64,000 nucleotides of DNA from Marinomonas sp. MED121 (lineage in GTDB: Bacteria > Pseudomonadota > Gammaproteobacteria > Pseudomonadales > Marinomonadaceae). The DNA lies in assembly GCF_000153025.1 (NCBI RefSeq), contig NZ_CH672429.1, forward strand, positions 1,287,079 to 1,351,078, read 5' to 3'. The notes under the pieces were generated by a model. That model had not been told where the DNA came from, searched no databases, and was given only the letters and a program-made list of their open reading frames with translations. A program made the translations under genes and the position numbers. Shown here one piece after another: positions 8,435 through 18,591 of this stretch. Positions within the stretch are counted from its first letter, which is position 1. Every line of letters starts with the position of its first letter.

Positions 8435-10555
8435 ATGAAATCAATTCAGTTAAAAATCTCACTCTTCACTGGTCTCGCAACACTTATTGCCATTCTTTGT
8501 CTTTCTGCATTTTCTATTTTGTCGACCAAAAGTCTGCAACATGAAGTTCAAGATAATACCCAAACAGTGTTTTTCAACTTATTCGAGAAGCAGCTAGAAG
8601 GTCGACTAAGCAACAGTGCGGAACATATCACCAACCTCTTGCAAACTGGCTTTTTGATCAATGAGGATCTAGCGCGTACTTTTATTAGTTTAAAAACAGC
8701 GGCTGATACCCAATTAGAGCAAGATAATCTAAGGGACAATTTTAATGGCATTTTGCAAAGTGCATTAGATAAGCGTCCAGAAGTCCTTGGGGTGTATACC
8801 CTTTGGGAAGAAAATGCCTTAGATAATCAAGATGATAAATATAAAAACCAAAGCGCGCTTGGTTATGATGAAAGCGGTCGCTTTATCCCCTATTGGACCC
8901 GCTCCAATACCGGCAGGCCTCAAGTAGAAGCGCTATTAAGTTATGACGATAGCAGCCGACCTGACGGCACAGACCGTGTTGGTGAATATTACCTTTGCTC
9001 TAAAGATAGCCATAGCAATTGCTTAATTGAGCCTTATATTTATCCAGTTAATGGGGTGGATACGCTGCTTACCTCTTTAGTGACTCCGATTATGATTCGA
9101 CAAAAGTTTGTCGGCATTACAGGACTCGATATTTCATTAAAAAGTCTAGAAGGAATTGCCAAACAACTTAGCGACAAGCTATATAACGGTAATAACCGTG
9201 TGCTCATTATCAGTAACCGAGGTGGTATCGCCTCAGACAGCGACAAAAAAGAAACGGGCAATAATATTCGTAGCTTTTTACCAAGCAAAGCGTCACATAT
9301 CATTGAAAACATGAACAAAGACACCTTTGAGTTAATCAATGATCCTGAAGATGAGAATTTTCAGGCGATGATAAGCATCAAGGTAGGAGCAGGTATCCCT
9401 AACTGGTCTTTATGGATCAGTGTGCCTAAAGCGGTTGTGCTAGCGGACTTAATCAAGCTAAACCAAGCAACAAGCGAGCAGCAATTCCAGCAAAACATTC
9501 AGTTCATCCTAGTGGGTCTAGTGATCACTCTGATCTCCATTGTTATCATCTGGTGGTTATCGAGCCAAATCTCTCGCCCCGTTGTTAAGCTAACTGGCTT
9601 TATGAAACAAGTGGCACAAGGTGACTTTACCCACAGGTTACAACATAGATCGGTTGATGAATTAGGCCAGCTAAGCGATGCCTGCAATCAATTCCTTGAC
9701 CAGATTCAACCCCTGTTGAAGCAAGTCATCATTTCCAGTGATCAGATCACAGACAATGCCACTCAATCGGCGCGTATTTCAGCAGAAACCTTAGAGGGAG
9801 CGAATCAGCAACAAGGTGATGTGATGCAGCTGGCTTCTGCGGTAACCGAGCTAAGTGCAACCGCTCAAAACGTAGCAGACAATACAGTCACGGCAGCCGA
9901 TTCAACTGGCAAGATGAAAGCCATTGCAGCCGAAGGGCAAAATGTCCTTAATAAAGCAAGCAGCTCGATTGAAGCCTTAGCGCAAGATGTTAAACACTCC
10001 AGCGAAGTCATCAACCGTGTGAGCCATGACAGTAAAGAAATACACACTGTTATGGATGTGATTCGAGATATCGCTGATCAAACCAACCTACTTGCCCTTA
10101 ATGCCGCGATCGAAGCCGCTCGTGCAGGTGAACAAGGCCGAGGCTTTGCCGTGGTTGCCGATGAGGTTCGCTCTTTGGCAAAACGTACGCAAGATTCAAC
10201 CGCTGAGATTCAAGAGAAAATTGAGCGCCTTCAAGCCAGTGCCCTAGAAGCAGTTAACTCTATGCAAGTGGGCAGTGAAAGAGCATTAGAGTCTGAATCA
10301 ATGACAATGGATGCTAACCAAAAGCTGGTTAATATTATTCATAATATCGATGATGTTAATGATTTGATTATTCAGGTTTCCAGCGCTGCTGAGCAGCAAC
10401 GAAGTGTGACAGATAGCATTAGTTCTAATGTGAACAACATCACATCCGTTGCCACTCAAACGGCCTCAGGAGCAACCAGTTCAAATGAGACGAGCCAGCA
10501 ACTTGAGCTACATGCTGATGAGCTAAAGGAACTAGTGACCAAGTTTAAGGTTTAA
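8435..10555 (+). CDS. Methyl-accepting chemotaxis protein with dCache-type sensor
   Basis: 706 residues from the ATG at 8435 (GAGAG seven to twelve bases upstream; a TTG two codons earlier is possible but less likely). Transmembrane helix 1 at about 5-28, a large periplasmic ligand domain of the double-Cache type (about 35-345), transmembrane helix 2 near 356-376, HAMP, and a cytoplasmic signalling domain with the conserved hairpin tip [20 protein letters not shown]. It controls CheA activity in the polar receptor array. The ligand cannot be predicted. It is monocistronic, with a terminator-like hairpin after it. No C-terminal CheR-docking pentapeptide is visible. Confidence 0.93.
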   Translation: MKSIQLKISLFTGLATLIAILCLSAFSILSTKSLQHEVQDNTQTVFFNLFEKQLEGRLSNSAEHITNLLQTGFLINEDLARTFISLKTAADTQLEQDNLRDNFNGILQSALDKRPEVLGVYTLWEENALDNQDDKYKNQSALGYDESGRFIPYWTRSNTGRPQVEALLSYDDSSRPDGTDRVGEYYLCSKDSHSNCLIEPYIYPVNGVDTLLTSLVTPIMIRQKFVGITGLDISLKSLEGIAKQLSDKLYNGNNRVLIISNRGGIASDSDKKETGNNIRSFLPSKASHIIENMNKDTFELINDPEDENFQAMISIKVGAGIPNWSLWISVPKAVVLADLIKLNQATSEQQFQQNIQFILVGLVITLISIVIIWWLSSQISRPVVKLTGFMKQVAQGDFTHRLQHRSVDELGQLSDACNQFLDQIQPLLKQVIISSDQITDNATQSARISAETLEGANQQQGDVMQLASAVTELSATAQNVADNTVTAADSTGKMKAIAAEGQNVLNKASSSIEALAQDVKHSSEVINRVSHDSKEIHTVMDVIRDIADQTNLLALNAAIEAARAGEQGRGFAVVADEVRSLAKRTQDSTAEIQEKIERLQASALEAVNSMQVGSERALESESMTMDANQKLVNIIHNIDDVNDLIIQVSSAAEQQRSVTDSISSNVNNITSVATQTASGATSSNETSQQLELHADELKELVTKFKV

Positions 10556-10564
10556 ACTTCAATT

Positions 10565-10608
10565 AAAACCAACTTCCAAGTAATTTTGTGGAGTTGGTTT
10601 TCATTTCC
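10565..10608 (+). terminator. Terminator after chemoreceptor
   Basis: AAAACCAACT (10565-10574) pairs with AGTTGGTTTT (10592-10601) across a 17-base loop, ten bases after the stop codon. The T-run is part of the stem and is followed by CATTTCC, so strength is uncertain. Confidence 0.55.
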
Positions 10609-10757
10609 TTAAATAGTTTTAGCAAACAAGATAGCCTTAACCTCTATAATTAAACCGAAATTTATAATGGCTAATATACTAAAACTCACTATTAGTTTAG
10701 TTAGGCCACTTGCCCTTAGTTACCGTTTTTAAGACAACTGTATTAGAAAGTTAAGCT

Positions 10758-10803
10758 TTCTGGAAATTAAGTTTTCTGGAAGGATAAAAAAGATATTCTG
10801 GAA
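10758..10803. repeat. Three TTCTGGAA repeats
   Basis: The octamer TTCTGGAA occurs at 10758-10765, 10774-10781 and 10796-10803 in a gene-free, A-rich stretch. The spacing is irregular (16 and 22 bases). Function unknown; it may be a simple slippage product. Confidence 0.35.
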
Positions 10804-10804
10804 A

Positions 10805-10850
10805 GTAAAAAAGACACCTATAAGGCTAATATAAAAATAGCCCTATAGGT
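10805..10850 (-). terminator. Terminator of the outer-membrane barrel gene (minus strand)
   Basis: Read on the minus strand, ACCTATAGGGCTA and TAGCCTTATAGGT (plus positions 10838-10850 and 10816-10828) form a stem with one mismatch, followed by GTCTTTTTTAC. It lies 12 bases beyond the stop of the gene at 10863. Confidence 0.8.
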
Positions 10851-10862
10851 ATTAGAGATAAC

Positions 10863-11423
10863 CTAGTCAAACAAGAAGTTCACACCAGCAGAAAAACCAG
10901 TATAATCAATAGTATTTGAGCCTTTATCGTCGCTAAAATAACTAATATATTCAGCATAAATCTTTACATCTTCTGAAATTTCAGTATTAACCCCTAGGCC
11001 ATAGGATAAACCAGAAGAATCTACAATTGTATAATCGCTATTACTAGAGCTTGTATATACAACATCAAAATCAGCCTCAGTAAAACCAACTAACGGGTAA
11101 ATTTTAGTGCTTTTAGTTAATTCAAAATCATAACGATAGAAGACAGACATAGCATCAGATACTTGAAGAGTCTGTTCATCGCCAGAATGCGTAAACTCTT
11201 CACCACTCATGCCACTAGTAAGCCTTACTTCAAGTGCATGGTTTCCATAGACATAAGCACCTAAAGTTAGTTGAAGCGCTGTAAAATCAGCGCCATCAAA
11301 ATCTGCAGTATTCGTTTGTTCAAATGTACCTAACTGGCCACCAGCGCCAATGTAAACCGTATTATCTGCAACAGCTTGAGATGATGCAACAACAATTACC
11401 GCAGTAATAAAATTCTTTTTCAT
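10863..11423 (-). CDS. Small outer-membrane beta-barrel (OmpA/OmpW-type porin-like) protein
   Basis: 186 residues. A signal peptide is visible (MKKNFITAVIVVASSQAVA, cleavage before DNTVYIG). The mature part consists of alternating hydrophobic and polar strands typical of an eight-stranded outer-membrane barrel (YIGAGGQLGTF, FTALQLTLGAYVYGNHALEVRL, YRYDFELTKSTKIYPLVGFT, YGLGVNTEISEDVKIYAEYI, TGFSAGVNFLFD). It ends a few residues after a Phe, as many barrels do. No enzymatic or binding role can be read from the sequence. It is transcribed alone on the minus strand with its own terminator. Confidence 0.75.
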   Translation of the reverse strand: MKKNFITAVIVVASSQAVADNTVYIGAGGQLGTFEQTNTADFDGADFTALQLTLGAYVYGNHALEVRLTSGMSGEEFTHSGDEQTLQVSDAMSVFYRYDFELTKSTKIYPLVGFTEADFDVVYTSSSNSDYTIVDSSGLSYGLGVNTEISEDVKIYAEYISYFSDDKGSNTIDYTGFSAGVNFLFD

Positions 11424-11577
11424 TCTTTAAAATCCCTATTGACCTTTTATTTAATCGTTTCATACCTAATGTAAATATCTTTATATATCAATGTAATAGG
11501 CTGTAATATTTTATTATATATCTAAGGTATTCAACAAGACTTTCCTTCTTCTCACAATTTTTTAATCAGCTAAAATC

Positions 11578-11740
11578 TCGTTTAAAAATATAAACTAATC
11601 TTGGTTGATGAAACATTTCACAACATAGCCAGCTAATTCATTAGCAGAGAGTGTGATTTTCTCCATGCGATAAAAAGGTCACTAACATCTTTTCAATAGA
11701 ATCGAAATTAATAATCATACAAACAGTCACGGAAATAAGG
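11578..11740 (-). pseudogene. Decayed duplicate of the 3' end of the glycyl-tRNA synthetase gene
   Basis: This stretch is clearly homologous to the 3' end of the intact glyS about 290 bases further on. The last 23 codons would read MEKITLSANELAGYVVKCFINQD against [23 protein letters not shown] (17 of 23 identical, same stop position). Further upstream a net 14-base deletion breaks the frame, after which NFDSIEK still matches the DFDSIEK part of the intact gene. Similarity also reaches into the 3' flank (TTTAAAAATATAAACTAATC). Homology fades beyond about 11740. It is a remnant, not a gene. Confidence 0.75.
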
Positions 11741-11811
11741 CACTTTATTTAAATTGAGAGTTTATAATGCCTAGGACTGAACTTTTATATGTTTTCTTCT
11801 TTAAAACAAAA

Positions 11812-11838
11812 AAACGCCGCATAAAGCGACGTTTTTTA
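11812..11838 (-). terminator. Terminator of glyS
   Basis: On the minus strand the RNA folds as ACGUCGC-UUUAU-GCGGCGU followed by a run of U (plus-strand A-run at 11805-11815). It lies about 45 bases after the glyS stop. A T-run on the plus strand means it can act in both directions. Confidence 0.85.
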
Positions 11839-11878
11839 TCAACTATTTTTCAACTAAGAACTCATTTAAAAATATAAA

Positions 11879-13255
11879 CTAATCTTGGTTGATGAAGTAG
11901 TTCACAACATAACCAGCAAGCTCTGCTGCTGGTACTGTGATTTGCTCCATAGTGTCACGGTCACGTACAGTCACTGGTGCACCTTCTTTTTCGATAGAGT
12001 CGAAATCAACCGTTACACAGATAGGTGTACCTACTTCGTCATGACGACGATAGCCTTTACCTACGTTACCTGTGTTTTCATAAAGAATACGACCTAGACC
12101 TAGTTTCTGTAGTTTGTTCTTCAGCTCTTTCGCTAGGGCAACAATCTCTGGCTTGTTCTTTTTAAGCGGCATGATAGCGACTTTGATCGGCGCTAGGTGC
12201 GGCTTAAACTTAAGCACAGTACGAGATTTACCATCAGCCAACTCTTCTTCTGTGTAGGCTTCTGTCATCACGGCCAATACACCACGATCAAGACCTGCTG
12301 AAGGCTCGATACAGAAAGGCACTTCCCACTTGTTTTCAGCCAAATCACGTACCGCAAGTTTCGCGGTAGAATCTGAGTTCTCTTTCACATTCGCTGTGAT
12401 GCCGAACTCAGCTTGCGCTTTAGTGTGGGAGCCAAGATCGTAATCAGTACGGTTAGCAACCCCTTCAAGCTCTTCAAAACCATGTGGAAACTTGTACAAG
12501 ATATCCACCGTTGATTTAGAGTAATGAGACAGATCATCACCTGTCACATATTCAAATTCGATATTTTCTTCACCAAGACCCTGATCTAGCCACCATTGCT
12601 TACGCAAAGCGACCCAAGTCTCGTGCCATTTTTCATCTTCACCTGGCTTACAGAAGAATTCTAATTCCATTTGCTCAAATTCACGTACGCGGAAGATAAA
12701 GTTACGTGGTGTGATTTCGTTACGGAAAGATTTACCAATTTGAGCGATACCAAAAGGCAGCGCACGAGAGGTAGAATCCACCACGTTTTTAAAGTTGGTA
12801 AAAATACCTTGAGCGGTTTCAGGACGAAGATAAGTATAAGACTCTTCATCCACCATAGGACCCACGTTCGTTTTAAACATTAGGTTGAAGTCACGTGGTT
12901 CAGTCACATCAGACGAACCACAGTTGTCACATACCTTGATGTCTTTCATATGGTCAGCACGCATACGCGCTTTACACTCATGGCAATCAACCATAGGGTC
13001 AGTGAAAGTATCTTCATGACCTGAATATTTATAAACAAGCTTGTTTTGTACGATAGCCGCGTCTAGACCTTCAACGTCATCACGCTCATACACCATGGCA
13101 CGCCACCAAGCGTTTTTAAGGTTGTTTTTTAATTCCACACCAAGCGGACCATAATCGTAAGCCCCTTGCATACCACCGTAGATTTCACTGCCTTGGAAAA
13201 TAAATCCGCGACGTTTACAAAGGGAGACGAGTTCATCCATTGTTTTAGCTGGCAT
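11879..13255 (-). CDS. glyS: Glycyl-tRNA synthetase, single-chain alpha2 type
   Basis: 458 residues from the Met that begins [12 protein letters not shown]; an in-frame Met four codons earlier is possible. It charges tRNA-Gly with glycine. This is the eukaryote/archaea/Firmicute-like class II homodimeric enzyme, not the alpha2beta2 GlyQ/GlyS pair usual in Gammaproteobacteria. Visible features are the N-terminal [12 protein letters not shown] and YDYGPLG motifs, a zinc-type insert with two CxxC pairs (CHECK and CDNCG), RPETAQGIF, the motif 2 region [13 protein letters not shown], motif 3 around GLDRGVLAV, and a C-terminal anticodon-binding domain. No partner beta gene is nearby. A decayed copy of its 3' end lies just downstream. 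Confidence 0.95.
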   Translation of the reverse strand: MPAKTMDELVSLCKRRGFIFQGSEIYGGMQGAYDYGPLGVELKNNLKNAWWRAMVYERDDVEGLDAAIVQNKLVYKYSGHEDTFTDPMVDCHECKARMRADHMKDIKVCDNCGSSDVTEPRDFNLMFKTNVGPMVDEESYTYLRPETAQGIFTNFKNVVDSTSRALPFGIAQIGKSFRNEITPRNFIFRVREFEQMELEFFCKPGEDEKWHETWVALRKQWWLDQGLGEENIEFEYVTGDDLSHYSKSTVDILYKFPHGFEELEGVANRTDYDLGSHTKAQAEFGITANVKENSDSTAKLAVRDLAENKWEVPFCIEPSAGLDRGVLAVMTEAYTEEELADGKSRTVLKFKPHLAPIKVAIMPLKKNKPEIVALAKELKNKLQKLGLGRILYENTGNVGKGYRRHDEVGTPICVTVDFDSIEKEGAPVTVRDRDTMEQITVPAAELAGYVVNYFINQD

Positions 13256-13412
13256 TTCTAAACACACCTATATAGAAGTTAGTAAGTAAAATGAGACTCA
13301 AAGACGTTTTTCAAGATACGAAAGAGTCGATAGCCGCACATTGTACGCGCTGAGGGTTCTGGTCTCAATGCCAAGGCCGACTTAAAACCCGATAACCCCT
13401 AATTAGCCCCCA

Positions 13413-13443
13413 TAAAAAAGGCCCTCTTAAAACTAAGAGGGCC
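13413..13443 (-). terminator. Terminator of the glycerol ABC operon
   Basis: Perfect 10-bp stem GGCCCTCTTA (13420-13429) with TAAGAGGGCC (13434-13443) and a 4-base loop; on the minus strand it is followed by a T-run (plus A-run 13414-13419). It ends the glp operon. A second perfect stem, AAGGAAGG/CCTTCCTT (13455-13462 and 13469-13476), lies between it and the last gene. Confidence 0.9.
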
Positions 13444-13510
13444 AACGGAGGTTTAAGGAAGGCACGTCCCTTCCTTTACTTCTAAAAGAGTCAATCTATA
13501 TCAAGGTCGA

Positions 13511-15256
13511 TTAGCTCGCACGACCTTCAGACCAAGCTTTCAACAAGTCGTTGTAAGGTACGGTTACACCTTGTGGCTTCTCGTTAGAAAGTTTCGCTTT
13601 AGGCGAACCAGGCTGATTTAACCAATAAGACTCATCTTTAATTGGGTTCAACTGAGGTCCACATACTTTTTGCGCTTTAGCACGCTCAAGACGTTGTAGT
13701 ACTTTATCTTGCGCTTTAGCCAAACCGTTCAGAGCTTCTTGCGGTGTTTTTTCACCATTAGCCGCTTCTGCAATGTACTGCCACCATAGCTGAGCTAGCT
13801 TAGGGTAATCAGGCACGTTCGCACCAGTCGGTGTCCACATTACACGAGCAGGACTACGGTAGAATTCAACCAAACCACCTAGTTTAGGCGCTGCCGCTGT
13901 CATCTCAGGCGAGTTGATATCAGACTCACGAATTGGTGTTAAACCAACCAGTGTTTTCTTCAAAGAAACGGATTTAGCAACCGTGAACTGAGCGTATAAC
14001 CAAGCAGCTTGGCGACGATCAAGTGGTGTGCTCTTCATCAGAGTCCAAGAACCTGTGTCTTGATAACCCAACTTCATACCTTCTTCCCAATATGGCCCTT
14101 TTGGCGAAGGTGCCATACGCCATTTTGGCGTACCGTCTGCATTTACAACAGGCAGATCAGGTGATGTCATACCCGCAGTAAAGGCTGTGTACCAGAAGAT
14201 TTGCTGAGCAACGCTACCTTGTGCAGGTACAGGGCCCGCTTCACCAAAGGTCATACCTTGCGCTTCTGGTGGCGCGTACTTACGTAGCCAATCAACATAT
14301 TTAGTGGTTGCATAAACAGCCGCAGGACCGTTAGTTGCACCACCACGAGCGACACTTGAACCAACAGGGCGGCAATCTTCCATGCGGATACCCCATTCGT
14401 CTACCGGTAGGCCGTTTGGAATGCCTTTGTCACCAGCCCCTGCCATAGAGAACCAAGCGTCAGTGAAGCGCCAGCCCAATGATGGGTCTTTTTTACCGTA
14501 ATCCATGTGGCCGTAAACTTTTTTGCCGTCGATAGTGCCAACATCTTCAGAGAAGAATTTAGCGATATCTTCGTATGCAGACCAGTTTTGTGGCACACCT
14601 AGCTCATAACCATAGATAGATTTGAACTGGGCTTTTAGATCTTCACGTTCAAACCAGTCAGCACGGAACCAGTAAAGGTTAGCGAATTGCTGGTCAGGTA
14701 GTTGATAGATTTTACCATCAGGTGCTGTGGTAAAACTGATACCGATAAAATCATCTAGATCCAAGTCAGGGTTGGTTACTTGCGCACCTTCACCTACCAT
14801 GAAATCACTGATAGGTACCACTTTACCGTAACGGAAGTGAGTACCAATCAAGTCAGAGTCATTCACATAAGCATCATAGATGTTACGATCTGACTGCATT
14901 TGAGTCTGCAGTTTCTCAACCACATCACCTTCTTGAATCAAGTCATGGTTAACTTTAATCCCTGTGATTTCATAGAAAGCTTTAGCTAACACTTTCGCTT
15001 CATATTCATGTGTCGCGATCGTCTCAGAAGCAACGTTAATTTCCATACCACGGTAAGGTTTTGCTGCTTTCGTAAACCAATCAAATTCGCTCATTTGTTG
15101 GTCAGACGATAAAGTAGAGACGGTGAACTCGTCACTGATCCAGCGTTTCGCTGCATCTTGATATTGGTCTGCATAGAGATTCCAGCTCGCGCTGCAGGCA
15201 CCAATAGCGCTGGCGATTAGCACCGATTTATACACTTTATTTTTATTGTATTTCAT
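13511..15256 (-). CDS. glpV: Glycerol ABC transporter, periplasmic binding protein (GlpV type)
   Basis: 581 residues from the Met beginning MKYNKNKVYKS, preceded by GTGAGGAT; an upstream in-frame start at 15313 would put 19 polar residues before the signal peptide and is unlikely. The signal peptide covers about residues 1-30 (ending NLYA). The rest is a family-1 solute-binding protein with the unusually large size of the GlpV group. In Rhizobium the equivalent protein captures glycerol in the periplasm. It is the last gene of a six-gene operon (glpS, T, P, Q, U, V) and is followed by a strong terminator. Assignment rests on the gene order and the overall family look. Confidence 0.88.
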   Translation of the reverse strand: MKYNKNKVYKSVLIASAIGACSASWNLYADQYQDAAKRWISDEFTVSTLSSDQQMSEFDWFTKAAKPYRGMEINVASETIATHEYEAKVLAKAFYEITGIKVNHDLIQEGDVVEKLQTQMQSDRNIYDAYVNDSDLIGTHFRYGKVVPISDFMVGEGAQVTNPDLDLDDFIGISFTTAPDGKIYQLPDQQFANLYWFRADWFEREDLKAQFKSIYGYELGVPQNWSAYEDIAKFFSEDVGTIDGKKVYGHMDYGKKDPSLGWRFTDAWFSMAGAGDKGIPNGLPVDEWGIRMEDCRPVGSSVARGGATNGPAAVYATTKYVDWLRKYAPPEAQGMTFGEAGPVPAQGSVAQQIFWYTAFTAGMTSPDLPVVNADGTPKWRMAPSPKGPYWEEGMKLGYQDTGSWTLMKSTPLDRRQAAWLYAQFTVAKSVSLKKTLVGLTPIRESDINSPEMTAAAPKLGGLVEFYRSPARVMWTPTGANVPDYPKLAQLWWQYIAEAANGEKTPQEALNGLAKAQDKVLQRLERAKAQKVCGPQLNPIKDESYWLNQPGSPKAKLSNEKPQGVTVPYNDLLKAWSEGRAS

Positions 15257-15353
15257 ATAATCCTCACTAGTTGACGTACTACTTGCTTCATTGTGTTTGA
15301 AATTTTTTGACATCCCTTAAGAAGGCATAAGAGATGCCGCATATGTACTTGGG

Positions 15354-15626
15354 TTAACCTTTTTTAAGTACAAACAAAAGCCAAACGATTGAGATCCCAA
15401 AGGGATACCAAATACTGATTTCGCTAACTCCCACTACGAATAGATGGAAAAAAGCACTACTTAACAAACCGATAAACAACCTGTCTCCAGGTGTCGTCAT
15501 AATCGGTAAGAAACCTTTGCGTTCGACTGCAGGATGACGAATTTCATTAATCGTCATGAGTACAAGAATGCCCGCAATACAGGCGAAAAAGATTGCAACA
15601 GGTAAGGTCCAAGCCATCCAGTTCAT
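15354..15626 (-). CDS. glpU: Small membrane protein of the glycerol importer operon (GlpU, DUF2160-like)
   Basis: 90 residues with three hydrophobic segments (about 5-25, 45-65 and 70-87) and a cytoplasmic loop containing TINEIRHPAVERKGFLP. It matches the small DUF2160-type membrane protein that sits between glpQ and glpV in glpSTPQUV operons. Its exact role is not known; it may be an accessory subunit of the permease. It is 9 bp from glpQ and about 100 bp before glpV. Confidence 0.8.
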   Translation of the reverse strand: MNWMAWTLPVAIFFACIAGILVLMTINEIRHPAVERKGFLPIMTTPGDRLFIGLLSSAFFHLFVVGVSEISIWYPFGISIVWLLFVLKKG

Positions 15627-15635
15627 GTGCTTCTC

Positions 15636-16508
15636 CTATACTCGACCAAGGGCGAAGCCCTTAGCCACATGGTTACGAACAAACCAGATCACCAAGACAC
15701 CTGGTACGATAGTTAAACAACCGGCGGCGGCTAAAACGCCCCAGTCGACCCCGGAGGCGGTAATGGTCCGCGTCATGACAGCACCAATCGGTTTGGCATC
15801 AATCGAGGTCAAAGTTCTCGCTAATAACAGCTCTACCCAACTAAACATGAAGCAGAAGAAGGCGGTTACACCGATACCTGAGCGAATCATTGGCAAAAAG
15901 ATCTTGGCAAAGAAATGCGGGAAGCTATAACCATCGATATAAGCGGTTTCATCAATTTCTTTAGGTACACCAGACATAAAACCTTCTAAGATCCACACCG
16001 CCAGTGGCACGTTAAACAAGCAATGGGCTAACGCCACAGCGATATGGGTATCAAATAGGCCCACGCTTGAATAAAGCTGGAAGAATGGCAGTAGGAAAAC
16101 CGCTGGCGGTGACATACGGTTAGTCAGTAACCAGAAGAACAAATGCTTATCACCGACAAACTTATAGCGAGAGAAGGCATAAGCCGCTGGCAAAGCAACC
16201 AACAATGAGATCACAGTATTAAGTGACACATAGTAAATTGAGTTTAAATAACCGTTGTACCAAGTCGGGTCAGTAAAAATGACGCGATAGTTATCCAAGG
16301 TGAAATTTTGTGGGAAAAGCGATAAGCCACCCAAAATTTCTTGGTTGGTTTTGAACGACATGTTCAACAACCAATAGATAGGCACTAAAACAAACAGCAG
16401 GTAACACACCATACCAAATTGACCTTTGGTAAAAGGTAGGGCGATGCCTTTGTTCTTCTTTGCAGCTTGCGCAAAATCATTGCTGCTATTGAGGGTTTTA
16501 GTCGACAT
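15636..16508 (-). CDS. glpQ: Glycerol ABC transporter permease GlpQ
   Basis: 290 residues, MalG-like inner-membrane permease with six hydrophobic helices. The ABC-contacting EAA loop is visible as EGFMSGVPKEIDETAYIDGYS followed by FFAKIFLPMIRSG. It forms the channel with GlpP. It starts one base after glpP ends and is 9 bp before glpU, so translation is likely coupled. Confidence 0.9.
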   Translation of the reverse strand: MSTKTLNSSNDFAQAAKKNKGIALPFTKGQFGMVCYLLFVLVPIYWLLNMSFKTNQEILGGLSLFPQNFTLDNYRVIFTDPTWYNGYLNSIYYVSLNTVISLLVALPAAYAFSRYKFVGDKHLFFWLLTNRMSPPAVFLLPFFQLYSSVGLFDTHIAVALAHCLFNVPLAVWILEGFMSGVPKEIDETAYIDGYSFPHFFAKIFLPMIRSGIGVTAFFCFMFSWVELLLARTLTSIDAKPIGAVMTRTITASGVDWGVLAAAGCLTIVPGVLVIWFVRNHVAKGFALGRV

Positions 16509-16509
16509 A

Positions 16510-17376
16510 TTATTCCCCTTTCTCTACATGTGTCATTGCTGTGTATAACAACCAACTCACCAATAGGATGATTAGGAAGTAAATAAGGGAGAATGCACCG
16601 GCACGACCTAGGTCGAATTGGCCAATCGCCATGGTTGTCAAAGTTTGGCTCAAGAAAGTCGTTGAGTTACCCGGGCCGCCACCCGTTAATACGAAGGGCT
16701 CTGTGTAAATCATGAAACTGTCCATAAAGCGCAATAAAATACCGATTAGCAGTACACTTTGTAGCTTAGGAAGCTGGATGTAACGGAAGATAGCCCAGCC
16801 TGATGCGCGGTCAATTCGCGCCGCTTGGTAATAAGCATCTGGAATAGCGCGCAAGCCTGAATAGCAAAGCAGAGCGATCAAGGATGTCCAGTGCCATACG
16901 TCCATTAATAATACAGTTGCCCAAGCATCACCTGAGTTACCTGCATAGTTGTAATCAATACCCATGGCATTGAGGTAGTAACCCATTAGACCAATATCAG
17001 CACGACCAAAGATCTGCCAAATAGTACCAACAACGTTCCAAGGGATAAGCAAAGGAATGGCAAGCAAGATCAAGCATAATGCTGACCAGCGCCCTTCTTT
17101 AGGCATCATAAGTGCAACACAAATACCTAACGGTACTTCGATCAGTAATACACAAAATGAGAAGATAAATTGACGGATTAAAGAGTCATGCAACCTAGGG
17201 TCACGTAACACTTCTTTAAACCACTCCACCCCAACAAAGTAACGGTTGGTGGCATCAAATATGTCCTGTACCGAATAGTTAACCACTGTCATCAGTGGCA
17301 CGACGGCACTAAAGGCCACCAGTAAGAATACTGGCAACACTAAAAACCAGGCTTTATTATTTTCTACTTTATTCAT
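16510..17376 (-). CDS. glpP: Glycerol ABC transporter permease GlpP
   Basis: 288 residues, MalF/UgpA-like permease with six helices. The EAA loop is YSGLRAIPDAYYQAARIDRA followed by GWAIFRYIQLPKLQ. It pairs with GlpQ. It lies 57 bp downstream of the ATPase gene glpT in the same operon. Confidence 0.9.
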   Translation of the reverse strand: MNKVENNKAWFLVLPVFLLVAFSAVVPLMTVVNYSVQDIFDATNRYFVGVEWFKEVLRDPRLHDSLIRQFIFSFCVLLIEVPLGICVALMMPKEGRWSALCLILLAIPLLIPWNVVGTIWQIFGRADIGLMGYYLNAMGIDYNYAGNSGDAWATVLLMDVWHWTSLIALLCYSGLRAIPDAYYQAARIDRASGWAIFRYIQLPKLQSVLLIGILLRFMDSFMIYTEPFVLTGGGPGNSTTFLSQTLTTMAIGQFDLGRAGAFSLIYFLIILLVSWLLYTAMTHVEKGE

Positions 17377-17433
17377 TTCAAAAGTCTCAGCAGTTTTTGC
17401 AAGGTCATTGTTGTAACGTGATTAATCGCTTAA

Positions 17434-18591
17434 TTAATCAACCAAATATTCGTCCGCATACACTTTTAACCAGTTCCCTGGGAAGCGCACATAGGCAGAA
17501 CCTTTAGGGACTGATTGCTCTTCTGGTAGGCGAGCTTTAAATTCGGTATTACCTAACTTAAGCGAGACTATCTTGTAAGTACCCAAATCACTGACCAAAA
17601 GAACCTCGCATTTAAAGCAGTTCTCACAGCTTGCCAATAAAGCTTCAGCACCTTTTTCGTCTTTGCCTAAGTTACTTAGCAATGGACTGTCAGCTTCTAA
17701 AACTTCAACAAACTCAGGTCGAATACCTAGCTTTAATTGGTTATAAGGTGTGATAGACAACTTGCTCTTCATCTCGTTATCTAACGCCACTTTATGGCCT
17801 TCAAGATAAAGCTCATTTTGTTGAAAGCTGCCTTCAAAAAAGTTCATGCCAGGACTACCAATAAAGTAACCCACAAAGGTATGTTCCGGCTTTTCAAACA
17901 GCTCTCTTGGAGTACCAAATTGCACCACCTGACCGCCATACATAACGGCGATTTTGTCAGCAAAAGTAGAGGCTTCTAACTGATCATGGGTCACATAAAC
18001 CATGGTGATATTGAATTGCTCGTGAATCTGCTTAAGCTTGCGACGCAGCTTCCACTTCAAGTGAGGGTCAATAACGGTTAATGGCTCATCAAATAAGATG
18101 GCAGACACATCATCACGCACCAAACCACGGCCCATAGACACTTTTTGTTTCTCATCAGCCGTTAGGTTTTTGGCTTTTTTCTTGAGTACATCTTCAAGCT
18201 CAAGCATGTAGGCGATGTCTTTGACTTTGGCGCTAATGACATCTTCTGACTTGCCCACATTACGTAGCGGGAATGCCAAATTGTCATACACACTCATAGT
18301 GTCGTAGATAACAGGAAACTGGAAAACCTGAGCGATATTTCGTTGTTGCGGTGTCAGGGCATTCACTTCGTGACCATCAAATAAAATCTGGCCTTCTGAA
18401 GGGGTTACTAGACCTGAAATAATGTTCAAAAGCGTCGATTTACCACAGCCAGAGGGGCCAAGGAGTGCATAAGCGCCACCTTTCTCCCACACATGATCCA
18501 TTTCACGAATGGCATAATCCTTATGGCCTTGTGGATTATCACTGTAACTATGTGCCAGTTGTTTTAGATGTATTTCAGCCATGTTGAACAC
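17434..18591 (-). CDS. glpT: Glycerol ABC transporter ATPase GlpT (degenerate signature motif)
   Basis: 385 residues. Walker A is GPSGCGKST, the Q-loop is at QFPVIY, Walker B is ILFDEP and the switch His is present in VYVTHDQ. The signature that should read LSGGQ is replaced by LTADEKQKVS. The C-terminal third is an MOI/TOBE-type domain with a CENCFKC segment. A Met two codons in (MAEIHLK) may be the true start. The gene overlaps the end of glpS by 17 bases. With GlpS it would form a heterodimer; see the finding on complementary ATP sites. Confidence 0.9.
   Translation of the reverse strand: MFNMAEIHLKQLAHSYSDNPQGHKDYAIREMDHVWEKGGAYALLGPSGCGKSTLLNIISGLVTPSEGQILFDGHEVNALTPQQRNIAQVFQFPVIYDTMSVYDNLAFPLRNVGKSEDVISAKVKDIAYMLELEDVLKKKAKNLTADEKQKVSMGRGLVRDDVSAILFDEPLTVIDPHLKWKLRRKLKQIHEQFNITMVYVTHDQLEASTFADKIAVMYGGQVVQFGTPRELFEKPEHTFVGYFIGSPGMNFFEGSFQQNELYLEGHKVALDNEMKSKLSITPYNQLKLGIRPEFVEVLEADSPLLSNLGKDEKGAEALLASCENCFKCEVLLVSDLGTYKIVSLKLGNTEFKARLPEEQSVPKGSAYVRFPGNWLKVYADEYLVD

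Noticed and set aside
15556..15930. 124-codon plus-strand frame opposite glpQ/glpU
   Set aside because: It covers the coding strands of two clear membrane protein genes; the translation is low-complexity Lys/Ala/Pro as expected for an antisense frame.
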